Shown: positions 7,147-15,267, counted from the first letter of the stretch. The stretch is 64,000 nt of DNA from Streptomyces noursei (GCF_016917755.1 NZ_CP070326.1:1922001-1986000); one strand, 5' to 3'. Translations and numbers: made by a program. The notes: generated from the letters alone by a model not told the origin.

Positions 7147-8924
7147 CCAGCGCCGCATTGCTTGAGCGCGCGACGGAAACCGCGCTGACCGCCGGGACCG
7201 TGACCACGCGACCCGCTTTGCGTGCGGTCATCTACGCCCGCGTATCGAGCGACCCGCACAACCGCGGCAAGTCCGTCGCCGATCAGATCGCAGAGTGCAA
7301 GCGCGAGTGCGCGCAGCGCGGTTGGCGCCTGGTCGAGGTCTTCGAGGACAACGACCGCAGCGCCTCGCGGTACGCGACCAAGGAACGCAAGGATTACGCG
7401 CGGCTGGTGGAGTTCCTGCGCGCCGGTAGGGCCGACGTCCTGATGACGTGGGAGTCGTCGCGGGCGCAGCGTGACCTTGAGGCCTATCTGAGGCTGCGTG
7501 AGATCGCCGAGGGCAACGGCGTGCAGTGGTGTTACAAGGGCCGCTTGTACGACCTGTCGCGTACGGATGACCGGTTTACCACCGGCCTTGACGCGCTGCT
7601 CGACGAGCGGGAGTCAGGCATTACCCGCGATCGCGTGCTGCGGGGCAAGAAGACCAGCGCCGCGGCGGGGCGGCCCAACGGCCGCATGCTCTACGGCTAT
7701 GCGCGCGAGTACGACCCGCGTACCGGCGAGTTCGTGAAGTCGGTGATCCGCGAGGATCAGGCCGCTATCGTGCGCGAGGCGGTGCGCCGACTCGCCGCGG
7801 GTGAAGCCCTCGGGACGCTGTGCCGGGAATTCAACCTACGCGGGCTGCGCACCAACACCGGCGGCTCTTGGCGCAAGGACAACTTGCGCGCCATGGCGAT
7901 CAATCCCGGGTACATCGGAAAGCGGGTGCGGCACGGTGTCGTCATCGGGGATGCCGAGTGGCCCGCGATCCACCAGACCCCCGAGGAACGGCAGGCGTAC
8001 TACACCTGTGTGCGGCGCCTGACCGATCCGGCGCGGACGACGTGGCGACCGGGTGGTCTGCGGCACCTGTCGAGCGGCATTCCCGTTTGCGGAGTCTGCG
8101 GTGGCAAGCTCTATGCCGCGCATTGGTCCAAGAAGAAGACCGGCCAAAGCGAGGGGCGCATCGGCTACGACTGCCGGGGGACGGACACATACCCCGGGCA
8201 CTGCGTTGCGGTCACCAAAGACATTCTCGACCGGCACCTGTCGGCCCTGGCCATCGAGCGGTTGTCACGCCCGGACGCCGCCGAACTGCTCGCCGACGAT
8301 GACCAACAGGCCGAGCACATCGCCGCGTTGCTCGCCGAGGCCGCCGAGAAGCGCGCCACCCTCGACGAGACCGCCGACAAGGTCGCCAAGGGGGAAATGA
8401 CCGTGACCATGGCCGCCCGGATCGAGGCCCAGTTGCTGCCCGAGGTCGAAGCCCTCGAACGCCGAGCGGAGGAAGCCAGCACCGCGCCCGTGCTGCGGGG
8501 GCTCATCCGGTCCGATGCGGCCGACATCTGGCCGACGCTTCCTCTCACCCAGCAACGCGAGGTGATCAAGGCACTCATGGACGTGACCGTACTACCGAGG
8601 CTCACGGCGAAGGACCCCGAGTTTCAAGTCGGTATGGAGTCCCGAAAGGAACTCGGCCGACGCCTGCGCGCCATACGGCGCGCCTACGGGACACGGGGAA
8701 TGACGCATCGGCGACTCTCCGAACTCACAGGCTGGTCTGTCCACAAGGTGAGCAACGCCGAAAGTGCCCGGGGAAGAATCACCGCCGACGAGGTACGTCT
8801 GTGGTGCCGTCTGTGCACTGCGGAATCCGAGGCTGACGAACTGGCCGCCCTCGTGCCCGCCGACACCGTCAAGCGGATGCGATCCGGCGCCCGTATCCGG
8901 ATCACCTGGAAGCACGACCTGTAG
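7143..8924 (+). CDS. int: Large serine recombinase (integrase) with C-terminal HTH domain
   Basis: A 593-residue site-specific recombinase. The catalytic domain begins at RAVIYARVSSD with the nucleophile Ser about residue 35; the Recombinase domain follows (GYAREYDP to about 290), then a zinc ribbon (CGVCGGK near 318, and YDCRGTDTYPGHC) and a coiled-coil segment rich in Ala/Glu. Unusually, after the normal C-terminus a further 90 residues include LGRRLRAIRRAYG and RLSELTGWSVHKVSNAESAR, a Cro/CI-type HTH. It lies beside the left end of the element, as integrases do, and is presumably responsible for insertion into terL. The HTH could bind its own promoter or alter att-site choice. Confidence 0.93.
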   Translation: MTSAALLERATETALTAGTVTTRPALRAVIYARVSSDPHNRGKSVADQIAECKRECAQRGWRLVEVFEDNDRSASRYATKERKDYARLVEFLRAGRADVLMTWESSRAQRDLEAYLRLREIAEGNGVQWCYKGRLYDLSRTDDRFTTGLDALLDERESGITRDRVLRGKKTSAAAGRPNGRMLYGYAREYDPRTGEFVKSVIREDQAAIVREAVRRLAAGEALGTLCREFNLRGLRTNTGGSWRKDNLRAMAINPGYIGKRVRHGVVIGDAEWPAIHQTPEERQAYYTCVRRLTDPARTTWRPGGLRHLSSGIPVCGVCGGKLYAAHWSKKKTGQSEGRIGYDCRGTDTYPGHCVAVTKDILDRHLSALAIERLSRPDAAELLADDDQQAEHIAALLAEAAEKRATLDETADKVAKGEMTVTMAARIEAQLLPEVEALERRAEEASTAPVLRGLIRSDAADIWPTLPLTQQREVIKALMDVTVLPRLTAKDPEFQVGMESRKELGRRLRAIRRAYGTRGMTHRRLSELTGWSVHKVSNAESARGRITADEVRLWCRLCTAESEADELAALVPADTVKRMRSGARIRITWKHDL

Positions 8925-8956
8925 ACCCGACACCCACAACCACACACCTACGCCGA

Positions 8957-8987
8957 ACGGCCACGAACCCTCGCGGTTCGTGGCCGT
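8957..8987 (+). terminator. Terminator after the recombinase gene
   Basis: ACGGCCACGAACC (8957-8969) and GGTTCGTGGCCGT (8975-8987) form a perfect 13-bp stem with a five-base loop, followed by TTC, 33 bp after the stop at 8924. It isolates int from the replication genes. Confidence 0.8.
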
Positions 8988-9021
8988 TTCGCGTGCCCGG
9001 ACACCGTGGAGGTACCGACCT

Positions 9022-9195
9022 ATGAGCGACACCTCGCCGAAGAACCACGCCGGCTCCGCCGACGACTACGCCGACCAGATACGGGCGTTGGTGGACGCTG
9101 CGCCGCCGCTGAGTGTGCGGCAGCGTGAGCGGCTGCGCCTGGTCTTCCACGCCCGCCCCCGCGTCGATACCGGCACCAGACGGGCGGCAGCATGA
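9022..9195 (+). CDS. Small hypothetical protein (57 aa), replication operon
   Basis: A 57-residue protein, MSDTSPKNHAGSADDYADQI then VDAAPPLSVRQRERLRLVFH, starting behind GTGGAGG. It is first of four genes with ATGA-type overlaps that lead to the primase. Similar short proteins ending in a basic helix are common before primases in actinobacterial mobile DNA. Function unknown. Confidence 0.55.
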   Translation: MSDTSPKNHAGSADDYADQIRALVDAAPPLSVRQRERLRLVFHARPRVDTGTRRAAA

Positions 9196-9419
9196 CGGGC
9201 ACCGCCATAGCCCCGGCGCGGCGCCGTGCGGCCGACCGCCTGCCCCCGCTCGCCTGCGGGCACCGTGACCCACTGCTCTGCCCGGCCTCGCCGTCCGGCC
9301 CGAGCACGTACAGCCTCACGCCCGCCCAGCTCGCCGCCGAGGTGGCCCGGTGCCGGGGGCGGGGGTGGAGCGAGGCCGACCTCGCCGCCCGGTTCGACAC
9401 CCAGCAGGGCGCCCCATGA
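9192..9419 (+). CDS. Small hypothetical protein (75 aa), replication operon
   Basis: A 75-residue basic protein with two cysteines and two histidines near the middle (PPLACGHRDPLLCPAS), possibly a metal site, and an HTH-like end (SLTPAQLAAEVARCRGRGWS). Start ATG 9192 overlaps the stop of the previous gene and its own stop overlaps the next ATG at 9416. No assigned function. Confidence 0.5.
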   Translation: MTGTAIAPARRRAADRLPPLACGHRDPLLCPASPSGPSTYSLTPAQLAAEVARCRGRGWSEADLAARFDTQQGAP

Positions 9420-10006
9420 GCGCCACACGGACCGCGCACCGCCCGGCCGCGCCGCCGAGCGCCCGCCTCACCCCGGCGCCTCCCGAGACGACCGCGCACG
9501 ACCCGGTAGCCCTGTGGGCATCGGCGCAGGTGACCGCGCTCAACGTCGGCGGTGCGCCCGAGTACGGCGGTCCGGCATGGTGCGCGTTGCGCGCGAGCGA
9601 CCCACGCCGTTCGGTCGCGATCCTCACCGCCGCCGAGCAGTGGCGCCGCCACACCGCCCGCGAGGCATGGCTCGACCACCTGCTGAACCACGATCCCGAG
9701 CGGTGGTTCGCCTACGTCACCGCGGACGCCAACGACCACGCCCGCACCATCACACGCGACCTGGCCCGCCGGCCGACCCACGACGAACTCGCCGCCCGCC
9801 GCGCCGTGCACGCGCCCGCCCGTGAGGTCGTCGCTACGCCCGGCTGGCCGCCCGTTGCCGTCCCCGGCCGCCCCGGCTGGTGGCGCCACGTGGGCCCGCG
9901 CGGCGAACAACTCGACCTCCTACACAACCACCCACAGGAGACAGGCCGTTGTCCCCCGAGCACCATGTCGCCGCACCGCAGCTCGACCCGGCGATACGCA
10001 TGCTGA
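9416..10006 (+). CDS. Hypothetical protein, possibly DUF2742-like
   Basis: A 196-residue protein. The stretch GGPAWCALRASDPRRSVAIL with AAEQWRRHTAREAWLDHLL resembles DUF2742, known from actinobacterial prophages next to replication genes; this is a match by eye only. The C-terminus (PGRPGWWRHVGPRGEQLDL) is tryptophan-rich. It starts in an ATGA overlap and overlaps the primase gene by about 60 bases in another frame, so the last residues may be poorly conserved. Probably an accessory replication protein. Confidence 0.5.
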   Translation: MSATRTAHRPAAPPSARLTPAPPETTAHDPVALWASAQVTALNVGGAPEYGGPAWCALRASDPRRSVAILTAAEQWRRHTAREAWLDHLLNHDPERWFAYVTADANDHARTITRDLARRPTHDELAARRAVHAPAREVVATPGWPPVAVPGRPGWWRHVGPRGEQLDLLHNHPQETGRCPPSTMSPHRSSTRRYAC

Positions 10007-11400
10007 CCACCCCGCCGCCCGCCGCCGCTCCCCCGGCCACCGCGCCGTACGCCCCGCCGCCCGGCCCGGAGCGGCACCGCGGACATCTGCGCATGGCCGA
10101 GCGGTTCCTCGCCGAGCACGCCGACCACCTACGCCACGTACACGACGTCGTCTGGCACCGCTGGGACGGGGCACGGTGGGCCGCCGACGAACAGCGCGCC
10201 GACATCGAGGCCGCCGTCACCACCGTCAAGACCGCCCTCGCCGACCTCGACCGCCTCTCCGGACAGGAACGCGACGCCCTGTACAAGGACATCCGCCGTT
10301 CGGAGTCCGCCGCCGGGATCGAGGGCATGCTGCGCATCGCATCCGCGCTCCCGCCAATCTCAACCCCGTCGAAAGCCCTCGACGCCGACCCGCACCTGTT
10401 CAACACCCCCACCGGCACAGTCAACCTCCGCACCGGCCACGTGCAGCCCAACGACCGCGCCGACCTGATCACCAAGGTCTCCGGCGGACACCTCGCCCGG
10501 GGCACCGACGCCGAGTGGTCCGCGTTCCTCGCCCGCATCCTCCCCGACGAGGACGTACGCGCCTTCGTTCAACGGCTCTTCGGCTGCGCCATGCTCGGCG
10601 AGGTCCGCGAACACGTGATGCCGATCTTCACCGGCACCGGCGCCAACGGAAAAGGCACCCTCCGCGACGCCCTCATGTCCGCCTTCGGCGACTACGCAAT
10701 CGAGGTCGACCCGGCCATCCTCATGGAGTCCAAACACGAGCGGCACGGCGCCTTCAAGATGCGGCTACGCGGCGCCCGCCTCGCGTTCTGCTCCGAGACC
10801 GAGAAGGGCCGGCGGTTCGCCGAGGCCACCATGAAACGACTGGTCGGCGGCGACCCGATCGAGGCGAACCTCATGCACCGCAACCCGATCACGTTCGACC
10901 CATCCCACACCCTGGTCATGCTGACCAACTTCCTGCCGCAGGTGTCCGGCGACGACCCCGCCGTCTGGCGCCGCATCCTCGTCGTCCCGTTCGACGTGAC
11001 CATCCCCGAGACCGAGCGCGACCCAGGACTGCCCGACCGGCTGCGGAAGGCAGCACCCGCGGTTCTCGCGTGGACGTACGAGGGATGGCTCGACTACCAG
11101 GCCCAGGGCCTCAACCCGCCCGAGGCCGTACGCGTCCGCACCGCCGCCTACCAGGCCGCCAGCGACGTACTGGCCCGGTTCCTCGACGAGCACACCCTCA
11201 CCAATCCCCACGGCGTGGTCAGGGCACGCGACCTGTTCACCGCATGGTCGAAGTGGTGCCACGACAACGGCGAGACCCCCGGCAGCGAGGTCTCGTTCGC
11301 CGAATCCATGGACAAGCGCGGGCACACCAAGACCCGCCGCAACACCGGTCAGGTCTACCTCGGCTTGATGCTCGCCGGCACCGACGACGAAAGCCCCTGA
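9949..11400 (+). CDS. DNA primase/helicase, D5-P4 family
   Basis: A 483-residue protein. A D5N-like region (about 60-200) leads into a superfamily 3 helicase with Walker A GTGANGKGT at about 229-237, a Walker B region around LRGARLAFCSETEKG, sensor FDPSHTLVMLTNFLPQ and the arginine-finger region DDPAVWRRILVVPFDV. This is the replication protein of phage-plasmid and satellite elements such as P4, which opens its own origin and unwinds DNA. TTG 9949 is chosen because CAGGAGACAGG precedes it; the next in-frame ATG is at 10,000. It ends the operon that begins at 9022, and a long inverted repeat follows at once. Confidence 0.88.
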   Translation: MSPEHHVAAPQLDPAIRMLTTPPPAAAPPATAPYAPPPGPERHRGHLRMAERFLAEHADHLRHVHDVVWHRWDGARWAADEQRADIEAAVTTVKTALADLDRLSGQERDALYKDIRRSESAAGIEGMLRIASALPPISTPSKALDADPHLFNTPTGTVNLRTGHVQPNDRADLITKVSGGHLARGTDAEWSAFLARILPDEDVRAFVQRLFGCAMLGEVREHVMPIFTGTGANGKGTLRDALMSAFGDYAIEVDPAILMESKHERHGAFKMRLRGARLAFCSETEKGRRFAEATMKRLVGGDPIEANLMHRNPITFDPSHTLVMLTNFLPQVSGDDPAVWRRILVVPFDVTIPETERDPGLPDRLRKAAPAVLAWTYEGWLDYQAQGLNPPEAVRVRTAAYQAASDVLARFLDEHTLTNPHGVVRARDLFTAWSKWCHDNGETPGSEVSFAESMDKRGHTKTRRNTGQVYLGLMLAGTDDESP

Positions 11401-11408
11401 CCAGGGCA

Positions 11409-11492
11409 AGTGCAGGGTTGTGACGGGTTTCCCGGTTCTTCCCATACACACACGCGTAGAGAGTTTCGGAAAACCCAGCACAACCCTGCACT
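11409..11492. repeat. Long inverted repeat after the primase: candidate replication origin
   Basis: AGTGCAGGGTTGTG (11409-11422) is perfectly repeated in reverse as CACAACCCTGCACT (11479-11492). The arms extend inward with mismatches (GGGTTTCCCG against CGGAAAACCC), and the centre is an AT-richer, CACACACA-containing stretch. It begins nine bases after the primase-helicase stop. The position and symmetry fit an origin or crRNA-like control region for a P4-type helicase; an unusually long terminator is the alternative. Confidence 0.55.
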
Positions 11493-11518
11493 CCCACCCC
11501 GGCGCCCACAGGCTTACT

Positions 11519-11851
11519 TCATGCCGGCTTAAGGGCGTTCTGTTGGATCGAGAACGTGACGAACTCCGCGGGGCGAGTCGGGGCGATGGCAATCTCGCAC
11601 GTCACGATGCCCTTGGCCTGGGCAGCCGGCGGGTTGTTCTTCTCGTCGCACTGCACAGAGAACGCTTCCTCGGCAGAGCTGCCCTTCAGCACCCCCTGCT
11701 TCCACTTGCCATGCAGGAAACCGCCCACGCTCTCCTTATGGGCCGCCAGCGTCTCGGGCGTCACCTCGGAGCCTTCAAAGGGGACCGACTCCTCGATCCC
11801 CTCCTTCAGTCCCGCCACCAGGACGTCATGCCCTCCCGGGATATCCACCAT
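11519..11851 (-). CDS. Solitary tail-sheath C-terminal-domain protein (110 aa)
   Basis: A 110-residue protein with its own ATG and ribosome binding site (GAGGAGGGCAAGGC). The second half, GVLKGSSAEEAFSVQCDEK then NNPPA and CEIAIAPTRPAEFVTFSI, is the C-terminal domain of contractile tail-sheath proteins (phages and extracellular injection systems), which normally have 350-500 residues. The N-terminal sheath domains are absent and no sheath, tube or baseplate gene is nearby; the outer phage has a non-contractile tail. It is transcribed against the element's rightward genes. It may be a relic or a small protein that binds a contractile machine; the role is unknown. Confidence 0.7.
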   Translation of the reverse strand: MVDIPGGHDVLVAGLKEGIEESVPFEGSEVTPETLAAHKESVGGFLHGKWKQGVLKGSSAEEAFSVQCDEKNNPPAAQAKGIVTCEIAIAPTRPAEFVTFSIQQNALKPA

Positions 11852-12108
11852 GCCTTGCCCTCCTCCATCTCGACACCACTCGACCGGAGCGATATCTCCC
11901 CGCCAGGCGAAACGACCGAACGAAGACCACCCGACTGCATGACCCCAGGTCTCGACCTTGACGCCGCGCCCCTCACACAGACACCCCTGCCCTCGAATGT
12001 CCATCCGCGGCGTTCGGCGTCTCGCGCGCGTGCGCGAGGCCGTACCGCCCCGCCCCGCGACCGGTCGCGCCCCCTCCGTGCGCGGGAACCTGATTGGAGC
12101 CCTGACCC

Positions 12109-12468
12109 TTGACCAGTAGGAACCGCCCCGCCGCCGTTCTCGCCCTCGCCCAAGGACGCACGAACGGACAGGCCGCCAAGGCCGCCGGAGTCTCCGGCCG
12201 CACCATCCTGCGATGGCTCGACGACCCCGAGTTCCGGCACGAAGTCGCCGACACCCGCACCGAGCTGCTGCGCCTCGCCGTCGGCCGCCTCGCCGCCGCC
12301 TCGACCAAGGCCGTTGACGCCCTGGTCGACGCCCTCGACAACGAGCGCGGACAAGCACGCGTCCAGGCCGCCCGCACATTGCTCGACGCCTGCCTGTCGC
12401 TGCGCGAATCCCTCGACCTTGAGCAGCGCCTCGCCGCCCTCGAAACCGCGGAAGGTAGCGACCGTTGA
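12109..12468 (+). CDS. Small-terminase-like HTH protein of the nested element
   Basis: A 119-residue protein. Residues 5-45 form an HTH (NRPAAVLALAQGRTNGQAAK then AAGVSGRTILRWLDD), followed by two long amphipathic helices ending DLEQRLAALETAEG. This layout matches phage small-terminase-type HTH proteins (phBC6A51-like). TTG 12109 is preceded by TTGGAG. A satellite that encodes its own TerS could redirect the host phage's TerL to its DNA, as SaPIs do; here that is inference. The alternative is a regulator. It opens a block of six overlapping genes. Confidence 0.6.
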   Translation: MTSRNRPAAVLALAQGRTNGQAAKAAGVSGRTILRWLDDPEFRHEVADTRTELLRLAVGRLAAASTKAVDALVDALDNERGQARVQAARTLLDACLSLRESLDLEQRLAALETAEGSDR

Positions 12469-12773
12469 TGGCGCGCCGGCATCACCCGCTTGCCGACCGC
12501 CTCGCCCGCCTTGAGGCCGCCAACCGGGCCGACCGGTGGCACTTCGCCCTCACCGACGGCAGCACCGCCAGCTTGCCCATAGGTGCCGTCCTCGACGCCG
12601 CACACGACGCCCTGACGCGCCTTGACACCCCGCCCGACCAACACCCGGCGATTACCCGCGAACTGCGGCTACTCGCCCGCGTCGCCGACGACAGCGAACC
12701 CTCCATGCTCGGACGCCTCGCCATCCAGCTCGCCCGCGAGGCCGTCGGGGAAGCCGAGGGGCCCGACGAGTGA
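12468..12773 (+). CDS. Hypothetical protein (101 aa)
   Basis: A 101-residue protein starting MARRHHPLADRLARLEAANR, with a helical, acidic C-terminus (LAIQLAREAVGEAEGPDE). The ATG overlaps the stop of the TerS-like gene and its stop overlaps the next GTG, so it is translationally coupled on both sides. No motif is recognised. Confidence 0.5.
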   Translation: MARRHHPLADRLARLEAANRADRWHFALTDGSTASLPIGAVLDAAHDALTRLDTPPDQHPAITRELRLLARVADDSEPSMLGRLAIQLAREAVGEAEGPDE

Positions 12774-13204
12774 GCCACCCCGACAACGAGGCCGAGCACC
12801 TGACGCGCGCCGACGGGTCCGTGATCGTCCCCGCCACGGTGTCGGGTGACGTGTTGCGCGCCCTTGTACGCGATCTCACGGCCCGTGTGCGCGCCGACGG
12901 GGGCGAGGTGGCCCCCGGCATCCGGCGCCTGCTGTACGCGCTGCACACGGCCGCACAGCGCGTCGAATTGTTCGATTCCGTTACCGCGCCGTTCGAGCCT
13001 GCCGCTACCGGAACCACGCCCGACCCGTCCGGCACGGTGTGCGTAGCCGAGACCGCCGTCCTCATGGGCTGCACGCCCCGCTACATCCGCGCCCTGATCG
13101 CCGCCGGCCGATTGCCTGCCGAACGCGTCGGAGCGCGCGTGTGGGCCATCGACGCCGACGCCCTCGACCACTACAGACACCGCAGAGGAGTCCACGCAGC
13201 ATGA
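12770..13204 (+). CDS. Excisionase-like (HTH_17/MerR-type) protein
   Basis: A 144-residue protein whose last 60 residues, VAETAVLMGCTPRYIRALIA then GRLPAERVGARVWAIDADAL, form the winged HTH of excisionases and MerR-like DNA-binding proteins. The N-terminal 85 residues are helical and unassigned. GTG 12770 lies in a GTGA overlap. It may be the recombination directionality factor needed for excision from terL, or a packaging/regulatory DNA-binding protein. Confidence 0.6.
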   Translation: MSHPDNEAEHLTRADGSVIVPATVSGDVLRALVRDLTARVRADGGEVAPGIRRLLYALHTAAQRVELFDSVTAPFEPAATGTTPDPSGTVCVAETAVLMGCTPRYIRALIAAGRLPAERVGARVWAIDADALDHYRHRRGVHAA

Positions 13205-13497
13205 CTGCCACCGCACCCACCACGCCGACCGAGGCCGCGGTCGTCGAGCAGGCCGAGCAGGAAGCGGCCGAGGCCGAGCAGTTGCTCGCAGCCCTGGAGG
13301 AGCGCGACCGCGACGGCGACAAGCAGGTGACGGCCCAACGGTTCACGGATGCACGGGAGTTGGGACGGTTCGCCAAGCTGCACGCCGAGGCCGCCCGCCG
13401 CAAAGCCGTACGCGCCGCCGAGGCCACCGAGCAGGAACGCCCGTGCACGACCGAGCGCGCCCCGTACGACCGACTCACCCGCCGCACCCCCGCATGA
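13201..13497 (+). CDS. Coiled-coil hypothetical protein (98 aa)
   Basis: A 98-residue protein with a Glu/Ala-rich coiled coil (EQAEQEAAEAEQLLAALEER) followed by a basic region. Start ATG 13201 overlaps the previous stop. The composition suggests an assembly or scaffold-like role, but no family is recognised. Confidence 0.5.
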   Translation: MTATAPTTPTEAAVVEQAEQEAAEAEQLLAALEERDRDGDKQVTAQRFTDARELGRFAKLHAEAARRKAVRAAEATEQERPCTTERAPYDRLTRRTPA

Positions 13498-13529
13498 CAC
13501 CACCCCGCCCCGAGGAGGCACACCCGCCC

Positions 13530-13922
13530 ATGACGAACACCACCGTCCACCGCTCCCAGTGGGACGACCACACCCCCAACGACCGCCGCATCTCGTGGCG
13601 GAAGATCACCGCGCCCGACGCCCGCTCCGGCCCCCTCAGCACACACCCCGTGATGGGCGGGCGAGGCATGGAGCACACCGCCCCGTGGTGGGTCGACGGC
13701 ACCCTCTACACCGACAACGCCCGATGGCTCGACCACATCCGCGACCAGGCCCAGGCCGCCGACGAGGCCATCGTCGAGGAGGCCGCGCCCGACGGGCCGC
13801 CCGACGGCCACCTCACCGAAGTCGAGGCCATGCGCCGCTACGCCGAACGGCACGGACTCACCCCCGCCCGCACACCGCACCTCGACACCAACGGCCACCC
13901 GATCCACATCCGCCCGTACTGA
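13530..13922 (+). CDS. Hypothetical protein (130 aa)
   Basis: A 130-residue acidic protein (MTNTTVHRSQWDDHTPNDRR, HTAPWWVDGTLYTDNARWLD, TEVEAMRRYAERHGLTPA). ATG 13530 is preceded by GAGGAGG; an upstream in-frame ATG at 13494 would also overlap the previous stop. No known domain. Confidence 0.5.
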   Translation: MTNTTVHRSQWDDHTPNDRRISWRKITAPDARSGPLSTHPVMGGRGMEHTAPWWVDGTLYTDNARWLDHIRDQAQAADEAIVEEAAPDGPPDGHLTEVEAMRRYAERHGLTPARTPHLDTNGHPIHIRPY

Positions 13923-13952
13923 ACTCCCCTCAGAACAAAGGAACTTGAGCCC

Positions 13953-14705
13953 ATGCCCGCGCTGACCGGCCCCGATCACATCGACGCCAACGCCGCCACC
14001 CACCGACTCAAGCAAACCCGCAAGACCGAGCTTGTCGAGCTGGGCCGCCACCTGTCCGACGACCTCGCAAAGGCCCGCACCTTCCGCGATCCCGACCTGA
14101 CCGAGGAAGCCACCACCCGCCGCCGCGCCGAGCTGGAGAAAAAGGCACGCGCGCAGGCCGCCGCTGACCTCGATCGCATAGAACGCGAGGCCAACGCCGC
14201 CGCAACCCTCGTGCGCACCGTCGCCGACAAGGCCACCGCAGCCACCCGGCCCCGGGACGCCGCCGAGCAACTCCTCGCCGAGACCCGGCAGGCCCGCGCA
14301 TGGGACCGCGCCCGCGCCCTGCTAGAGGCCGGCCGCACCGTGCCCGAGGTCATCAAGGGTGCCGACGCCGACACCCTGCATGCGCTCCGTGCCGAGCTAC
14401 CGACCTACCTCGCCGCCCAGCACACCAAGCCACGGGGTATGGCCGGCGCAGGCTTCACCGAGATTGACCCGGCCCGCATTCTGCACACCATCGACCGCGC
14501 CCTCGTCGACCACCTGCCCAAGCCGCAGGGGGCCGCACTCCGCGCCCGCCTCGACCTCGACGCCCTCGAACCCGGACTACGCGAATCCCTCGCCGGACTG
14601 CGCCGCGAGGTCGACGGCACCGCCGCCCCCGGCAACGGCCTACGCACCGCCATCGCCGCCCGCCTCGCCGACCAGCAGGCCGCCGCCCCGCTCCCCGCCA
14701 CATAG
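13953..14705 (+). CDS. Helical/coiled-coil protein, scaffold-like (250 aa)
   Basis: A 250-residue protein, almost entirely helical. Residues 15-110 form a charged coiled coil (RRRAELEKKARAQAAADLDR and neighbours), and the second half is alanine/leucine-rich. AAAGGAAC precedes the ATG. It is the last gene of the rightward block and is followed by a bidirectional terminator. Size and composition resemble scaffolding proteins, which in a satellite could redirect capsid assembly; this is a guess from composition only. Confidence 0.5.
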   Translation: MPALTGPDHIDANAATHRLKQTRKTELVELGRHLSDDLAKARTFRDPDLTEEATTRRRAELEKKARAQAAADLDRIEREANAAATLVRTVADKATAATRPRDAAEQLLAETRQARAWDRARALLEAGRTVPEVIKGADADTLHALRAELPTYLAAQHTKPRGMAGAGFTEIDPARILHTIDRALVDHLPKPQGAALRARLDLDALEPGLRESLAGLRREVDGTAAPGNGLRTAIAARLADQQAAAPLPAT

Positions 14706-14735
14706 GTGCCCGCCACCGCTCCCAGGCACGACAAA

Positions 14736-14761
14736 GCCCCGCCCAGGACTCCGGGCGGGGC
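14736..14761. terminator. Bidirectional terminator between convergent genes
   Basis: GCCCCGCCC (14736-14744) pairs with GGGCGGGGC (14753-14761) across eight bases, with AAA before it on the left. It sits between the convergent ends at 14,705 (+) and 14,777 (-). Confidence 0.75.
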
Positions 14762-14776
14762 AGGGTCGGCGGCACG

Positions 14777-14950
14777 TCAGCCGCGCACCGGCGGGGTCAT
14801 CTCAGCGGGCAGGGGGCCGGGTGTCAGGCGAGGCGCACAGTCGGGGCAGGCATACACCGTCGCACCGGGGCCGCTCGCCCGCTCGACGTACCGCACTGCG
14901 ACCGGGGCCCGCGTCGGCCGCTCACATCGGCAGCACATCGCGTTGCTCAT
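14777..14950 (-). CDS. Small zinc-binding protein (57 aa)
   Basis: A 57-residue protein with two Cys-x2-Cys knuckles, CCRCERPTR and YACPDCAPR, 26 residues apart, which together would bind one zinc ion. It starts at ATG 14950, overlapping the stop of the upstream gene. Small proteins of this layout are frequent in Streptomyces next to XRE regulators; the function is unknown. Confidence 0.6.
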   Translation of the reverse strand: MSNAMCCRCERPTRAPVAVRYVERASGPGATVYACPDCAPRLTPGPLPAEMTPPVRG

Positions 14951-15267
14951 CTGGTCACCGCCCGGCGGGCGCCCGTGATGTTGATCGTCGGGAAGTCGTA
15001 GTCCACGCCGATCTCGCCCAGCGCGGCAGCCCACCACCGTTCGCGCTGCTCTGGCGTGAGCGACTGGACCTCTTGGGCATAGAAGATCTCGCGGACCGCC
15101 TCGGCGCTTGGGCTCCGCCACGGTTCGAGCCACGGACTCACGGTCACAGGTTCCGGAGCGGGTTGGCTCACGAAGTAGGCCGCAGAGTGGCGTCCGGGCT
15201 CGGGCTGGCGGATCCACGGAAGTAAGGCGAGCGCCCATGCAAGGGCGCGGGCGATAGCATCGCGCAT
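14947..15267 (-). CDS. Hypothetical protein with N-terminal hydrophobic segment (106 aa)
   Basis: A 106-residue protein beginning MRDAIARALAWALALLPWIR, a short hydrophobic helix that could be a signal anchor, then a proline-rich link and an acidic C-terminal part with QSLTPEQRERWWAAALGEIG. It is coupled by ATGA overlap to the zinc-knuckle gene. The pair probably forms a small two-gene operon of unknown role. Confidence 0.55.
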   Translation of the reverse strand: MRDAIARALAWALALLPWIRQPEPGRHSAAYFVSQPAPEPVTVSPWLEPWRSPSAEAVREIFYAQEVQSLTPEQRERWWAAALGEIGVDYDFPTINITGARRAVTR

